Source of the DNA: Alphaproteobacteria bacterium
GTDB lineage: Bacteria > Pseudomonadota > Alphaproteobacteria > Rs-D84
Reading direction: 5' to 3'
Assembly: GCA_017964865.1 (NCBI GenBank)
Contig: JAGCRE010000009.1
Location: 1 to 13,731 of the forward strand
DNA length: 13,731 bases
Shown: piece after piece, positions 6,857-13,731 of the stretch
Layout: each line of letters opens with the position of its first letter
Numbering within the stretch: position 1 is the first letter of the stretch
Position numbers and translations under genes: made by a program
The notes under the pieces: model-generated
The model's database searches: none
What the model saw: the letters and a program-made list of their open reading frames with translations, nothing else
What the model was told of the DNA's origin: nothing

Positions 6857-7274
6857 GGATTTTCCGCGGGCTGGACGTGTCATCGGGTTCGATTGGGGTG
6901 CAAAACGCACTGGGGTCGCAGTAAGCGACGATTCCCGCGGATTTGTCTTTGCACGACCGCCAATTGTGGGGGGCGATATGCTGGCCCAAATGTTGGCGTT
7001 GGCAAACACCGAACGGGTGGTTGGTATTGTGTTGGGGCTGCCCCTGCGGACCGATGGAACAGAATCCGACACGACAAAAATGGTGCGAACGGTTGCCGAA
7101 AATTTAAGTCGCCATACCGATTTGCCAATTTGCTTTATTGATGAAACGTTGACCAGCAGTGCCGCATCCGAAGAATCAAATTTGAAATCTGTGAAAGACA
7201 TAAAAGAAAAGTTAGATTCCGAATCAGCACGTATAATTTTGGAAAACGCAATTGCGGTTATGAAACGGTTATAA
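6837..7274 (+). CDS. ruvX: RuvX/YqgF, putative pre-16S rRNA nuclease / Holliday-junction resolvase-like
   Basis: YqgF family, RNase H-like fold; implicated in 16S rRNA 5'-end maturation and, by fold, in resolvase activity. The start at 6837 (145 aa) is chosen because AGAGG precedes it and the family hallmark follows shortly: RVIGFDWGAKRTGVAVSD (residues 14-31, with acidic D19). Further marks are VVGIVLGLPLRTDGTES in the middle, and FIDETLTSSAASEE near residue 100-112, which supplies the second acidic site. The C-terminal SARIILENAIAV is also typical. An in-frame ATG at 6792 exists but would lie inside gatC with no Shine-Dalgarno. It is a monocistronic gene divergent from gatC and ends in a hairpin terminator. 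Confidence 0.94.
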   Translation: MIIANFKDFPRAGRVIGFDWGAKRTGVAVSDDSRGFVFARPPIVGGDMLAQMLALANTERVVGIVLGLPLRTDGTESDTTKMVRTVAENLSRHTDLPICFIDETLTSSAASEESNLKSVKDIKEKLDSESARIILENAIAVMKRL

Positions 7275-7278
7275 AAAA

Positions 7279-7312
7279 CACGCTATACATTGGAAATCAT
7301 ATGTATAGCGTG
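7279..7312. terminator. Bidirectional hairpin terminator between ruvX and perM
   Basis: Perfect 12-bp stem, CACGCTATACAT (7279-7290) with ATGTATAGCGTG (7301-7312), and a 10-nt loop. The A-run at 7273-7278 becomes a U-run for the leftward perM transcript. On the plus strand the hairpin is followed by the weaker CTTTAATTT. It lies 5 bp after the ruvX stop and 20 bp before the perM stop, between convergent genes. Confidence 0.85.
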
Positions 7313-7332
7313 CTTTAATTTAATCAAATTTT

Positions 7333-8370
7333 CTATTCTTCTTCGCCACGAATATCAGGTATTGTTCCGTTCGCAGATAATAAAACAGCGATTGGTCGTG
7401 TGGAATCAAACTGGGCGGTTATGATAAATGTTATCATTAATAAAGGCACACTGAAAAACATTCCAATTACACCCCATATCATTCCCCAAAATACCAGGTT
7501 GATTAATATAACCAATGTGGACAGGTTTAATGTTTTCCCAGTTAATTTTGGATCAAGTATGTTGCCAAATAAAATCTGGATGCCAATCAAACCGACTGCG
7601 GTTAACAGTGGTAATTGTAGTGACGAACCGATTGCCAATGCAAACAGTATTGGTAGTGTGCATGCGATAATCGAACCGATTGTTGGAATATAATTCATAA
7701 TGAACAGTAAGAATGCCCAAGCACCGGCAAATTCCAGCCCGATTATTCGCAGCCAGATATATGCAGTTATCCCAGTCAATGCCGATATGACCGTCTTCAT
7801 AAACAGATAGCGTTTCATATTGCGGTCAACACTTTCGATTATATATGCATATTTTTTCGATTGGCGTTTGTTTGCAAACAGGTTTTTTAATTTGTTACGA
7901 AATGTTTCTTGTTCGATAAACAAGAACAACATATAAATCAAAATCATACCAACCGATGCAACAATCGCTGCGGCCGATGCACCAACAGATGCAGCGATTT
8001 GTGTAAAGTTTGGTAATATGTTCGTATCAATCGATACGCCAAACGATGTGGACATGTAATTCATCGCCATCCACAGTTTGTCCTGTAATACGGGTAGGGC
8101 GTTTTGCAGTTGTGCAAACATTGGGTGAATATGTGTTGCAAATAAATATATGATAAATCCAATTGCACCAACCGATACAATGCGTGATATCCAATCAAAC
8201 AACTTGCCAAAAAACGGTGTTGTTTTTGAACATGGAATTATCACGCGAAGATAATCGGCAATTACATTTATCATATACCACAGAAATACAGCAATCAGTA
8301 GTGGTATAAATATTGAACGGCCAAGCCATAAAAGTGCCAGCAGTAATAAGATAGATATCATTATGTGCAT
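7333..8370 (-). CDS. AI-2E transporter family (PerM/YdiK-like) membrane permease
   Basis: Polytopic inner-membrane protein, 345 aa, normal length for the family. Hydrophobic segments are near residues 3-38 (two), 62-80, 128-152, 190-212, 213-248, 255-272 and 284-320. The C-terminal hallmark motifs are present: NYIPTIGS (226-233) and the ILDPKLTGKTLNLS region (271-284). The soluble loop at ~85-125 between the second and third membrane blocks is typical. Substrate is not predictable: family members have been linked to autoinducer-2 export, Na+/H+ exchange and undefined permease roles. Start at 8370: the GGGGGG just upstream lies in the last two Gly codons of sufC, so translation is probably coupled. 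An alternative ATG is at 8361. It is the last gene before the terminator. Confidence 0.9.
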   Translation of the reverse strand: MHIMISILLLLALLWLGRSIFIPLLIAVFLWYMINVIADYLRVIIPCSKTTPFFGKLFDWISRIVSVGAIGFIIYLFATHIHPMFAQLQNALPVLQDKLWMAMNYMSTSFGVSIDTNILPNFTQIAASVGASAAAIVASVGMILIYMLFLFIEQETFRNKLKNLFANKRQSKKYAYIIESVDRNMKRYLFMKTVISALTGITAYIWLRIIGLEFAGAWAFLLFIMNYIPTIGSIIACTLPILFALAIGSSLQLPLLTAVGLIGIQILFGNILDPKLTGKTLNLSTLVILINLVFWGMIWGVIGMFFSVPLLMITFIITAQFDSTRPIAVLLSANGTIPDIRGEEE

Positions 8371-8373
8371 TTT

Positions 8374-9051
8374 TTACCCCCCAATTATTTTTCCGTTTTT
8401 AATTTTTGTTGTCGATGTTGGATGGACTTTCTTTGTAAACTGTGTCTGGTGCGAAATGAACAAAAATGTCGTATCAGCCATATTTGCAATTGTGTTTGCA
8501 ATTTGTTTTTGTGTGTCGGCATCCGCCCCAGAATCGGGTTCGTCCAGTATCGCCAGTTTTGGTTTTGTTAATACCAATTGCAATAACATTAACCGTTTAC
8601 GTTCACCACCCGAAAAGCCGACATTGATACCACGATTTAACCAGTCTTTTGGAATGTCCAATTCTTCGCGTGCCAATTCGACACGTTGTAAAAAGTCAGC
8701 CATTGATAAATCACGACCTGTATCAAAATGCGTATGTGCAACCAGCGAATGTTTTAAAAAACTTAATACCGTTAATCCTGGAATCTCGGGCACATTTTGT
8801 GCACCAATAAATATTCCCATCAATGCACGTGTTGTTGTTGATTCACCCGTAATATCACGTCCATCGAAAATGATTTTTCCGGAATCGATTGTATATTCAG
8901 GGTTGCCAATAATCGTTTGCACCAATGTCGATTTACCCGACCCATTTGGTCCCGACAATAAACGTCGTTCACCGGGTTTGATATGCAAACTTATGTCGTG
9001 CAATAATTCACGACCGTCCATTGATACACAAAGATTTTTTATTTCTAACAT
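8374..9051 (-). CDS. sufC: SufC, Fe-S cluster assembly ATPase
   Basis: ABC-type ATPase that binds SufB and SufD and powers the conformational change in the Fe-S scaffold. Walker A is GPNGSGKST (residues 34-42), the signature GFSGGERKR (145-153), Walker B LAILDEPDSG (166-175) and the switch His in FISHQTQ (H201). The DEPDSGAD sequence is specific to SufC-like proteins, compared with transport ABC ATPases. At 225 aa it is about 20 residues shorter than the usual ~250: it ends at KNGKIIGG, where homologues continue with another helix. GGAT stands before the ATG at 9051. It follows sufB by 18 bp and precedes perM by 3 bp. Confidence 0.96.
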   Translation of the reverse strand: MLEIKNLCVSMDGRELLHDISLHIKPGERRLLSGPNGSGKSTLVQTIIGNPEYTIDSGKIIFDGRDITGESTTTRALMGIFIGAQNVPEIPGLTVLSFLKHSLVAHTHFDTGRDLSMADFLQRVELAREELDIPKDWLNRGINVGFSGGERKRLMLLQLVLTKPKLAILDEPDSGADADTQKQIANTIANMADTTFLFISHQTQFTKKVHPTSTTKIKNGKIIGG

Positions 9052-9069
9052 TTTTTATCCGTATACATT

Positions 9070-10401
9070 TTAGTGCGATAATGCCATTTGAATCAACTGT
9101 TTAGATTCAACCAAAAATTCCATTGGTAATCGTGCGATGATTGGCGATGCAGCCGCTCCGATAATAAGTGCGGTTGCCGTATCAATATCAATTCCTGACT
9201 GCATAAGGTATTGTAACTGAGATTCATCAATTGCACCGGTGGTGGCTTCGTGGCTTTGTTTATTATCGCCATTGGAATGAATTATTGTTGGTAATGTGTT
9301 TGCAACTGCATTGTTTCCAATTATTCGTGTGTCGCATTTTGATGCGTTCATAGAATTGTGGCCGGCAAACGAAACAAGACTGCGAAATGTTTGAATTGAA
9401 TTGTCCAATGCAACACCATACGATAATATATTTGATACGGTATTGTCGCCAATGTGAATCATTTTTGTTCCGGTATCAGCCATTTGTTTTCCACGCGTTA
9501 TGGCAAGTGAATAAAAGTCGCTATGTGCATTGTTTCCGGATAAAATCGTCGATGGATATTTCCATGTTAATGCCGACCCAATTTCAACTTGGGTCCAATT
9601 TAGTGTTGCGTTTTCGTCGCATTTTCCACGTTTGGTTACAAAGTTTAAAATGCCACCAGATTGAATTCCATTTTTGTATTCGCCCGCATACCAATTTTGC
9701 ACAGTTGAATATTTTACAGTTGCGTTTTTACACACAACAATTTCAACCACACCACTGTGTAATTGGTGGTTTGGACGACGCGGGGCACTGCACCCCTCCA
9801 TATACGACAATTCAGAACCTTCATCGGCAATAATAAGTGTGCGTTCAAATTGACCAATCTTTGCGGTTTCAATTCGAAAATAACTTGCCAAATCTATGGG
9901 ACATTTTGTATGTGGTGGAATATATACAAATGTGCCGTCCGAAAATACCGCAGCATTTAATGTCGCAAAGAAGTTATCACCCATTGGCACAACCGAACCC
10001 AGATATTTTTTTACCAAATCTGGATACTTTTTAACCGCATCGGAAAACGGCAGAAAGATTATTCCCAAACGATTTAATTCATCGGTATATGACGTATGCA
10101 CAGATTTGCTGTCGATAACGGTATCTGTTGCCATCCCCAGTAATGCACGTTGTTCTGATTCGGGTAATCCCATTTGTTCATATGTTTTTTTCAGTGCGGA
10201 ATTATCAATGGGTTTTGTTTCGTTGTAATAGTTTAATTCGTCATAATTGATTGGTTCGTATTCAAATTCGGCCCAATGGGGTTCACGCATTGTTTTCCAT
10301 TTTTTGAACGCATCCAATCGCCACTGTAAAAGCCAGGCCGGTTCGCCACGCGTATTTGATATTTCACGAATAAGATTTTCGGTCAGTTTATGCTTCATCA
10401 T
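9070..10401 (-). CDS. sufB: SufB, Fe-S cluster assembly scaffold protein
   Basis: Beta-helical scaffold on which Fe-S clusters are built with SufC (and usually SufD). Family marks: EPAWLLQWRLDAFKKW and REPHWAEF in the N-terminal helical domain, FVYIPPHTKCP, and YSTVQNWYAGE (Q235, N236, W237). The C-terminal site has the conserved Cys C356 in KCDTRIIG and the His-Glu H384-E385 in SHEATTG. RGID-type SGIDIDTATALIIGA also fits SufB rather than SufD. The start is taken at 10401 (443 aa); the next codon at 10398 is also ATG. Either overlaps the end of the upstream gene by 11-14 nt with only a weak Shine-Dalgarno, pointing to coupled translation. The protein lacks ~40-50 N-terminal residues relative to typical SufB. 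Confidence 0.95.
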   Translation of the reverse strand: MMKHKLTENLIREISNTRGEPAWLLQWRLDAFKKWKTMREPHWAEFEYEPINYDELNYYNETKPIDNSALKKTYEQMGLPESEQRALLGMATDTVIDSKSVHTSYTDELNRLGIIFLPFSDAVKKYPDLVKKYLGSVVPMGDNFFATLNAAVFSDGTFVYIPPHTKCPIDLASYFRIETAKIGQFERTLIIADEGSELSYMEGCSAPRRPNHQLHSGVVEIVVCKNATVKYSTVQNWYAGEYKNGIQSGGILNFVTKRGKCDENATLNWTQVEIGSALTWKYPSTILSGNNAHSDFYSLAITRGKQMADTGTKMIHIGDNTVSNILSYGVALDNSIQTFRSLVSFAGHNSMNASKCDTRIIGNNAVANTLPTIIHSNGDNKQSHEATTGAIDESQLQYLMQSGIDIDTATALIIGAAASPIIARLPMEFLVESKQLIQMALSH

Positions 10402-10936
10402 GTTGATTTGCCAGTGATTGGGCCTGGGCAAAGAATGTAAGTGATTGGCCCAGCAAACCGTCAGTAAACGTTGATGCCAACATTCCGTCGGGTTCTGTTT
10501 TCATCAAGTATTGTAACAGACTGTCTGCACGTGCAATATAATTTTCAATGTTACGGGAAACGTCTGCACTGTTTTTTATTGCACGACGCAATTTTTCCAG
10601 TGCAAATGGATTCTTGGCATATTCGTCCATAATTCCACCCAATGCCCGCCACAGGGGGTGTTCGTTTGTGTTGCGGGGCATAATATCAATTGCTGCCATA
10701 ATCGGGATAAGATTTTGCAACAAATCTTGGTAAATCATTTCTGCATTTTCGGCAACCGCATTCGTTGCAGATTTATTTCTTAATACAGACTGCATTTTTA
10801 CAAACAGGTTGTATTGAAATTCCAGTGTCTTGTTTATGTTTTTTATGTCCGCATGGTTGTGAAACGCAACAATTGTCGCAGTAACAGATACGACCAATAA
10901 TACAATAATTCCAACTAAAATCAATACGTTTTCCAT
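10388..10936 (-). CDS. Hypothetical single-pass membrane protein, 182 aa, first gene of the suf operon
   Basis: I do not recognise this protein. The start at 10936 is set by GGGGGA 7 bp upstream; an in-frame ATG at 10951 has no such site. Residues ~4-25 form one hydrophobic helix (VLILVGIIVLLVV...) with no cleavable signal or lipobox, so it is probably a signal-anchor. The rest is alpha-helical and soluble: a likely coiled-coil-prone region at ~32-60 and further helices at ~65-170 rich in Leu, Ala and Asn. Only a short tail (~3 residues) precedes the anchor, so the bulk of the protein could lie on either side. It overlaps sufB by 14 nt, which suggests the two are made together, but no Fe-S ligand pattern is visible in it: there is no Cys. 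Confidence 0.8.
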   Translation of the reverse strand: MENVLILVGIIVLLVVSVTATIVAFHNHADIKNINKTLEFQYNLFVKMQSVLRNKSATNAVAENAEMIYQDLLQNLIPIMAAIDIMPRNTNEHPLWRALGGIMDEYAKNPFALEKLRRAIKNSADVSRNIENYIARADSLLQYLMKTEPDGMLASTFTDGLLGQSLTFFAQAQSLANQHDEA

Positions 10937-10943
10937 ATTTTTG

Positions 10944-10949
10944 TCCCCC
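10944..10949 (-). promoter_or_regulatory. Ribosome binding site setting the start of the 182-aa gene
   Basis: GGGGGA on the minus strand, 7 bp before the ATG at 10936. It lies inside the first codons of the alternative longer frame starting at 10951, which has no upstream purine-rich site of its own. Confidence 0.6.
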
Positions 10950-10972
10950 ATGAAGTGTTTGTTGTTGGTTTT

Positions 10973-10981
10973 AGTATAACA
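10973..10981 (-). promoter_or_regulatory. Extended -10 promoter for the orf182-sufB-sufC-perM operon
   Basis: On the minus strand TGTTATACT: a -10 hexamer TATACT preceded by the extended -10 TGn. Transcription would start near 10966, about 30 nt before the ATG at 10936. No good -35 is seen 16-18 bp upstream, which is typical where an extended -10 or an activator is used. Confidence 0.5.
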
Positions 10982-10983
10982 TC

Positions 10984-11008
10984 TTTTATCGATTCGTGCG
11001 ATTTTATC
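10984..11008. repeat. Short direct repeat upstream of the suf operon -10, possible operator
   Basis: TTTTATC occurs at 10984-10990 and again at 11002-11008, 18 bp apart, with TCG...CGA symmetry between them. It occupies the -35 region of the leftward promoter. An Fe-S or iron regulator would make sense here, but the sequence does not match a specific consensus that I can name. Confidence 0.2.
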
Positions 11009-11048
11009 TTTACGTATAAAATAGTTTACCGATGACGCGTTTTATGTC

Positions 11049-11077
11049 TTGCACAGATTCGGTCAAATTGATATAAT
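11049..11077 (+). promoter_or_regulatory. Sigma70 promoter of the tcpQ-like/pilN operon
   Basis: TTGCAC (11049-11054), 17-bp spacer, perfect TATAAT (11072-11077). Predicted start near 11084, giving a leader of about 31 nt with AAGGAAG (11101-11107) 7 bp before the ATG at 11115. The rest of the 178-bp gap at 10937-11114 holds the divergent suf promoter and no gene that I can see. Confidence 0.65.
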
Positions 11078-11114
11078 AAATACATTAATAAGGAAAAAGA
11101 AAGGAAGAATCATA

Positions 11115-12101
11115 ATGTTCCGCAAAATTTTAATTGCAGCAATGTTCGGTTGTGCGGCTGGTTATTGCTTTGCCGCGACGACTGGTATGCCCCAGGCCGT
11201 CACGTCTGAGGTATTTTATGCCCAGGATAAAACGGTCGATGAAAATCGATATGTTGAACAAAACGATTGGAACGCTGTGGCGGCCGAAAATTTTGGAAAT
11301 CAATATGTCGAACGGACTGAACAGGTTGTCGAAATTCCTGCGTGGCCAATTGCCGGGTCGGATGCCGATGTTGAAGTTTCTTGTTCCGATGGTGCGTGCA
11401 GCAAAAATAAAAAATCTGACAACATCCGCATCGTGTCCAAAATAGGCGAAGATTTGGTTGTTGAAAATAATTTCAATTTGGGTTCACGTGGCGATTTTGG
11501 TGGCTGGTCTGGGGGTGCCAATATGTTGCATGGAACCCAGATTCCGGTTGGCTTTGATAATGATTGTGAAAACGGATCTGAAATGCCGTTGTTACACCGC
11601 GAAGTGTTAGAAGACGATGGTGGAAATGTTTTGGCAATGTCCCGCAGTGGTCGTAAAAATTGCAATCGCTATTCCGATGGTTATACCGCATATCTTGCAA
11701 AGAACGGCTTAACAAAAGCGATGGTTGCAGAAAAGCAGGCGGCATCAATGGGTATGGATGCAGATGCGTTTATGTCTGCCGAAGAAGAAACCGAAATCGG
11801 TGTAGATGTTTCTGCAGATGCCGAAGCCCCTGTTGTGTTGAAAGACCAGGTGCGTTCGTGGGTCGTGGCCAGTGGCCAAACATTACGCGAAGTTTTACAG
11901 TCTTGGTGCAACAAAGAGGGTTGGGATTTGGTTTGGACAACATCTCGTGAATACCCGATTGAAGCCAGTGCTGTATTCAAAGGACGCTTTGTTGATGTGG
12001 CATCTGCGTTGGTGCGTAACTTTGGTCGTGCAATGCCGATACCATATGCAAAGTTCTATAAGGGGAATCGTGTGCTGGTTATATCGACCACAGAAGAATA
12101 A
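11115..12101 (+). CDS. Secreted TcpQ-domain protein of a type IVb pilus system
   Basis: 328 aa. Start at 11115 is set by AAGGAAG 7 bp upstream. Residues 1-20 form a type I signal peptide (FRK, hydrophobic core, cleavage likely after CFA), so the protein is periplasmic. Residues 246-325 match the TcpQ (toxin co-regulated pilus biosynthesis protein Q) C-terminal domain: SGQTLREVLQSWCNKEGW, VFKGRFVDVASALVRNF and Y.GNRVLVIST. In the Vibrio TCP system TcpQ partners the secretin TcpC and helps it localise and assemble; the next gene here is such a secretin. The long middle (residues ~21-245) has no family that I recognise: it is acidic and polar, with Cys pairs (CSDGAC near 94-99) and a Gly/Asn-rich part, and may be disulfide-bonded. 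First gene of the operon; pilN follows after 34 bp. Confidence 0.85.
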   Translation: MFRKILIAAMFGCAAGYCFAATTGMPQAVTSEVFYAQDKTVDENRYVEQNDWNAVAAENFGNQYVERTEQVVEIPAWPIAGSDADVEVSCSDGACSKNKKSDNIRIVSKIGEDLVVENNFNLGSRGDFGGWSGGANMLHGTQIPVGFDNDCENGSEMPLLHREVLEDDGGNVLAMSRSGRKNCNRYSDGYTAYLAKNGLTKAMVAEKQAASMGMDADAFMSAEEETEIGVDVSADAEAPVVLKDQVRSWVVASGQTLREVLQSWCNKEGWDLVWTTSREYPIEASAVFKGRFVDVASALVRNFGRAMPIPYAKFYKGNRVLVISTTEE

Positions 12102-12135
12102 AATAATATTTGTTTGACCGTAGGAGAAAACATAT

Positions 12136-13731
12136 ATGATAAAAATGATGAAAATTTTTGTTGTGTGCGTAATGTCGGCCTTGATGCTGGTCGGGTGTGC
12201 ACGTGAAAAGTCGGCCAAGGTTTCGGCATCGGTTGATAAAGACTTTGTTAATGCATACGACGCGTTTGAATTGTCCAAAAATCCACGGGCCAAGGTTGCC
12301 AGCAGCGACACAGTTTCTATGTCCGAAGGGGTGTGGTTGGGTAATAAATCTATAATGCTGGAACATAAAAATAATTTGCCAAAGCAATTCGAAACAGACA
12401 GTGGTGTTACTATATTATTAAATGAACCTGTGACTTTACAGGTCTTGGCAAATGATATAAATGCGGTTACGGGTCTGCCCGTTAAAATTGATAGCCAAGT
12501 AAGTGCTGAGAAATTAAAAAAGACGGTAAATGTCGCATATACTGGAAAGTTGTCGGGCTTGTTATCCCAGGTGGCGACAGATTTAGATTTGTTATGGTAT
12601 TTCGATAAAACGTCAATTGTGTTTTATGAAACAGAAACAAAAACGTTCACATTATATGCCTTGGGGACCGAGGTTTCATATGAAACCGCAATGAATACCG
12701 ATGATGGTAACCAGGTGTCATTGGAATCTAAATTAAAAGAATGGGACGAAGTTGAAAGTGCAATTTCATCAATCATAGGTAAGGGTAGCAATGTTGACTT
12801 TACTGTATCACGCAGTTTGGGAACAATTACCGTTACAGCACCACCATCGGTGTTGGCACGTGTTGGTGAATATATCGAACGTCAAAATAAACGTCTGTCC
12901 CAATTGGTTACAATTGATGTCAAAGTGTTACAGGTGTCAATATCTAATGATACAGCGTTTGGGTTGAACTTGGCTGCAGCAATTAATTCAACATCGGGAT
13001 TAAATATCGTTGCAAATCCAAAAAACAATCTTGCCACGACCGAAGCGAACGCAATGAATATCGCGGTGTTGTCTAATACAATATCTGGTTTGACGGGTGC
13101 AACGCACACTGTTAATGGCAGTGAAGTTGCCGGTGCATATACCCAGAACGATATTATGAACGGTTCGTTGGCGGGGGTTGCGGGAACCAATGCATTAATC
13201 CAGGCGTTGGCAAAGCAGGGTAAGGTATCGTTGGTTACAAACGTTGGTGTTACCACACGTAATAATCGTGTTGCACCGGTGAACAATACCCGGACGACCG
13301 GTTATATCAAACGTTTCGAATCGCGTAATTTCACAACAGTCGAATCGTCAACGGTTGACCAAGATGATTTGGAAACAGGATTTTCAATGCAGTTGTTACC
13401 AAATATTTTGGATAACGGCAAAATCTTGTTATTATTCCGTATGTCGGTTCGTGAATTGTTAAAGATGTCAACCCAGACAATTGGCGAAGTTACACTGCAG
13501 TTGCCAGAGGTTGAAGAACGTAGTTTCATGCAAGAAGTTATTATGGAATCTGGCCAGATGTTGGTCGTGTCTGGATTTGAAAAACAGAACAACAGCGATA
13601 CCCGTTATGATTTGGGTGATCCAGACTTTATGGGATTATCTGGATCGCGTGAAACAGCGGCACATCGTGATGTTTTGGTCGTGATTTTAACACCGCAAGT
13701 GTTAATCAGTCCAATGGATGCTGAACGCACA
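12136..13731 (+). CDS. pilN: PilN-family type IVb pilus outer-membrane secretin lipoprotein (3' end cut by window edge)
   Basis: 532 codons, open to the window edge. AGGAG stands 9 bp before the ATG at 12136. The N-terminus is a lipoprotein signal with lipobox LVGC (C21); residue +2 is Ala, so the mature protein should go to the outer membrane. Residues ~93-176 resemble the STN/N0 domain of secretins (VTLQVLANDINAVTGLPV, then LLWYFDKTSIVFYET). Residues ~195-262 form an N1-like domain. The secretin core follows at ~350-522, with LIQALAKQGKVSLVTNVGVTTRNN, GFSMQLLPNIL, LQLPEVEERSF and LVVILTPQVL. This is the architecture of R64 PilN/BfpB, the lipoprotein channel for type IVb pili. The central region 265-350 is Asn/Thr/Ser-rich. 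The remaining pilus genes (PilO-type, ATPase, membrane platform, prepilin) would be expected downstream, outside the window. Confidence 0.9.
   Translation, partial: MIKMMKIFVVCVMSALMLVGCAREKSAKVSASVDKDFVNAYDAFELSKNPRAKVASSDTVSMSEGVWLGNKSIMLEHKNNLPKQFETDSGVTILLNEPVTLQVLANDINAVTGLPVKIDSQVSAEKLKKTVNVAYTGKLSGLLSQVATDLDLLWYFDKTSIVFYETETKTFTLYALGTEVSYETAMNTDDGNQVSLESKLKEWDEVESAISSIIGKGSNVDFTVSRSLGTITVTAPPSVLARVGEYIERQNKRLSQLVTIDVKVLQVSISNDTAFGLNLAAAINSTSGLNIVANPKNNLATTEANAMNIAVLSNTISGLTGATHTVNGSEVAGAYTQNDIMNGSLAGVAGTNALIQALAKQGKVSLVTNVGVTTRNNRVAPVNNTRTTGYIKRFESRNFTTVESSTVDQDDLETGFSMQLLPNILDNGKILLLFRMSVRELLKMSTQTIGEVTLQLPEVEERSFMQEVIMESGQMLVVSGFEKQNNSDTRYDLGDPDFMGLSGSRETAAHRDVLVVILTPQVLISPMDAERT

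Noticed and set aside
8363..9073. 236-codon open frame on the plus strand
   Set aside because: It lies antisense to sufC, which has complete ABC-ATPase motifs. The translation is Ser/Asn/Cys-rich without domain character.
11115..11180. Lipoprotein signal for the TcpQ-like protein (Cys at residue 13)
   Set aside because: The residues before this Cys (MFG) do not form a lipobox and the Cys lies inside the hydrophobic core; a type I signal peptide fits better.
11895..12311. 138-codon open frame on the minus strand spanning the end of the TcpQ-like gene and the start of pilN
   Set aside because: It covers the recognisable TcpQ domain and the PilN lipobox in antisense, with no ribosome binding site.
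1..13731. CRISPR array, insertion sequence, phage or toxin-antitoxin module
   Set aside because: No regularly spaced repeats, transposase, integrase or paired small toxin/antitoxin genes were found. Every stretch over 300 bases is covered by a gene.

Overview
The window looks like a chromosomal segment of a low-GC alphaproteobacterium with a compact, tightly packed genome. This is inferred from the transamidosome genes (GatCAB), a SufB/SufC Fe-S block, very short intergenic gaps and an R64-type IVb pilus locus. A gut- or host-associated uncultured lineage is plausible, but no marker here fixes the taxon.

Layout, left to right. On the minus strand, 1-6798 is one long run read right to left: gatC, three small cysteine-rich paralogous genes, gatA, gatB, two small basic proteins of unknown function, and miaB (cut by the left edge). 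A plus-strand tRNA-Phe(GAA) with its own promoter lies antisense in the gap between gatA and gatB. The theme is translation: tRNA-dependent amidation (GatCAB), tRNA-Phe itself, and tRNA hypermodification (MiaB).

At 6785-6856 two promoters stand back to back and interlock. One serves gatC leftward and the other serves ruvX (yqgF) rightward. ruvX ends at a perfect 12-bp hairpin shared with the convergent minus-strand operon orf182-sufB-sufC-perM (10936 to 7333). That operon combines a small single-pass membrane protein, the Fe-S scaffold SufB, its ATPase SufC and an AI-2E/PerM-type permease. No sufD or sufS is present in the window.

A 178-bp divergent intergenic region (10937-11114) carries an extended -10 promoter for the suf operon and a good sigma70 promoter for the rightward pilus operon. 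That operon starts with a secreted TcpQ-domain protein followed by a PilN-family lipoprotein secretin, which runs off the right edge.

The least explained parts are the family of three Cys-rich proteins inserted between gatC and gatA, and the basic protein at 1704-2102, whose N-terminus resembles a Flp prepilin cleavage motif.
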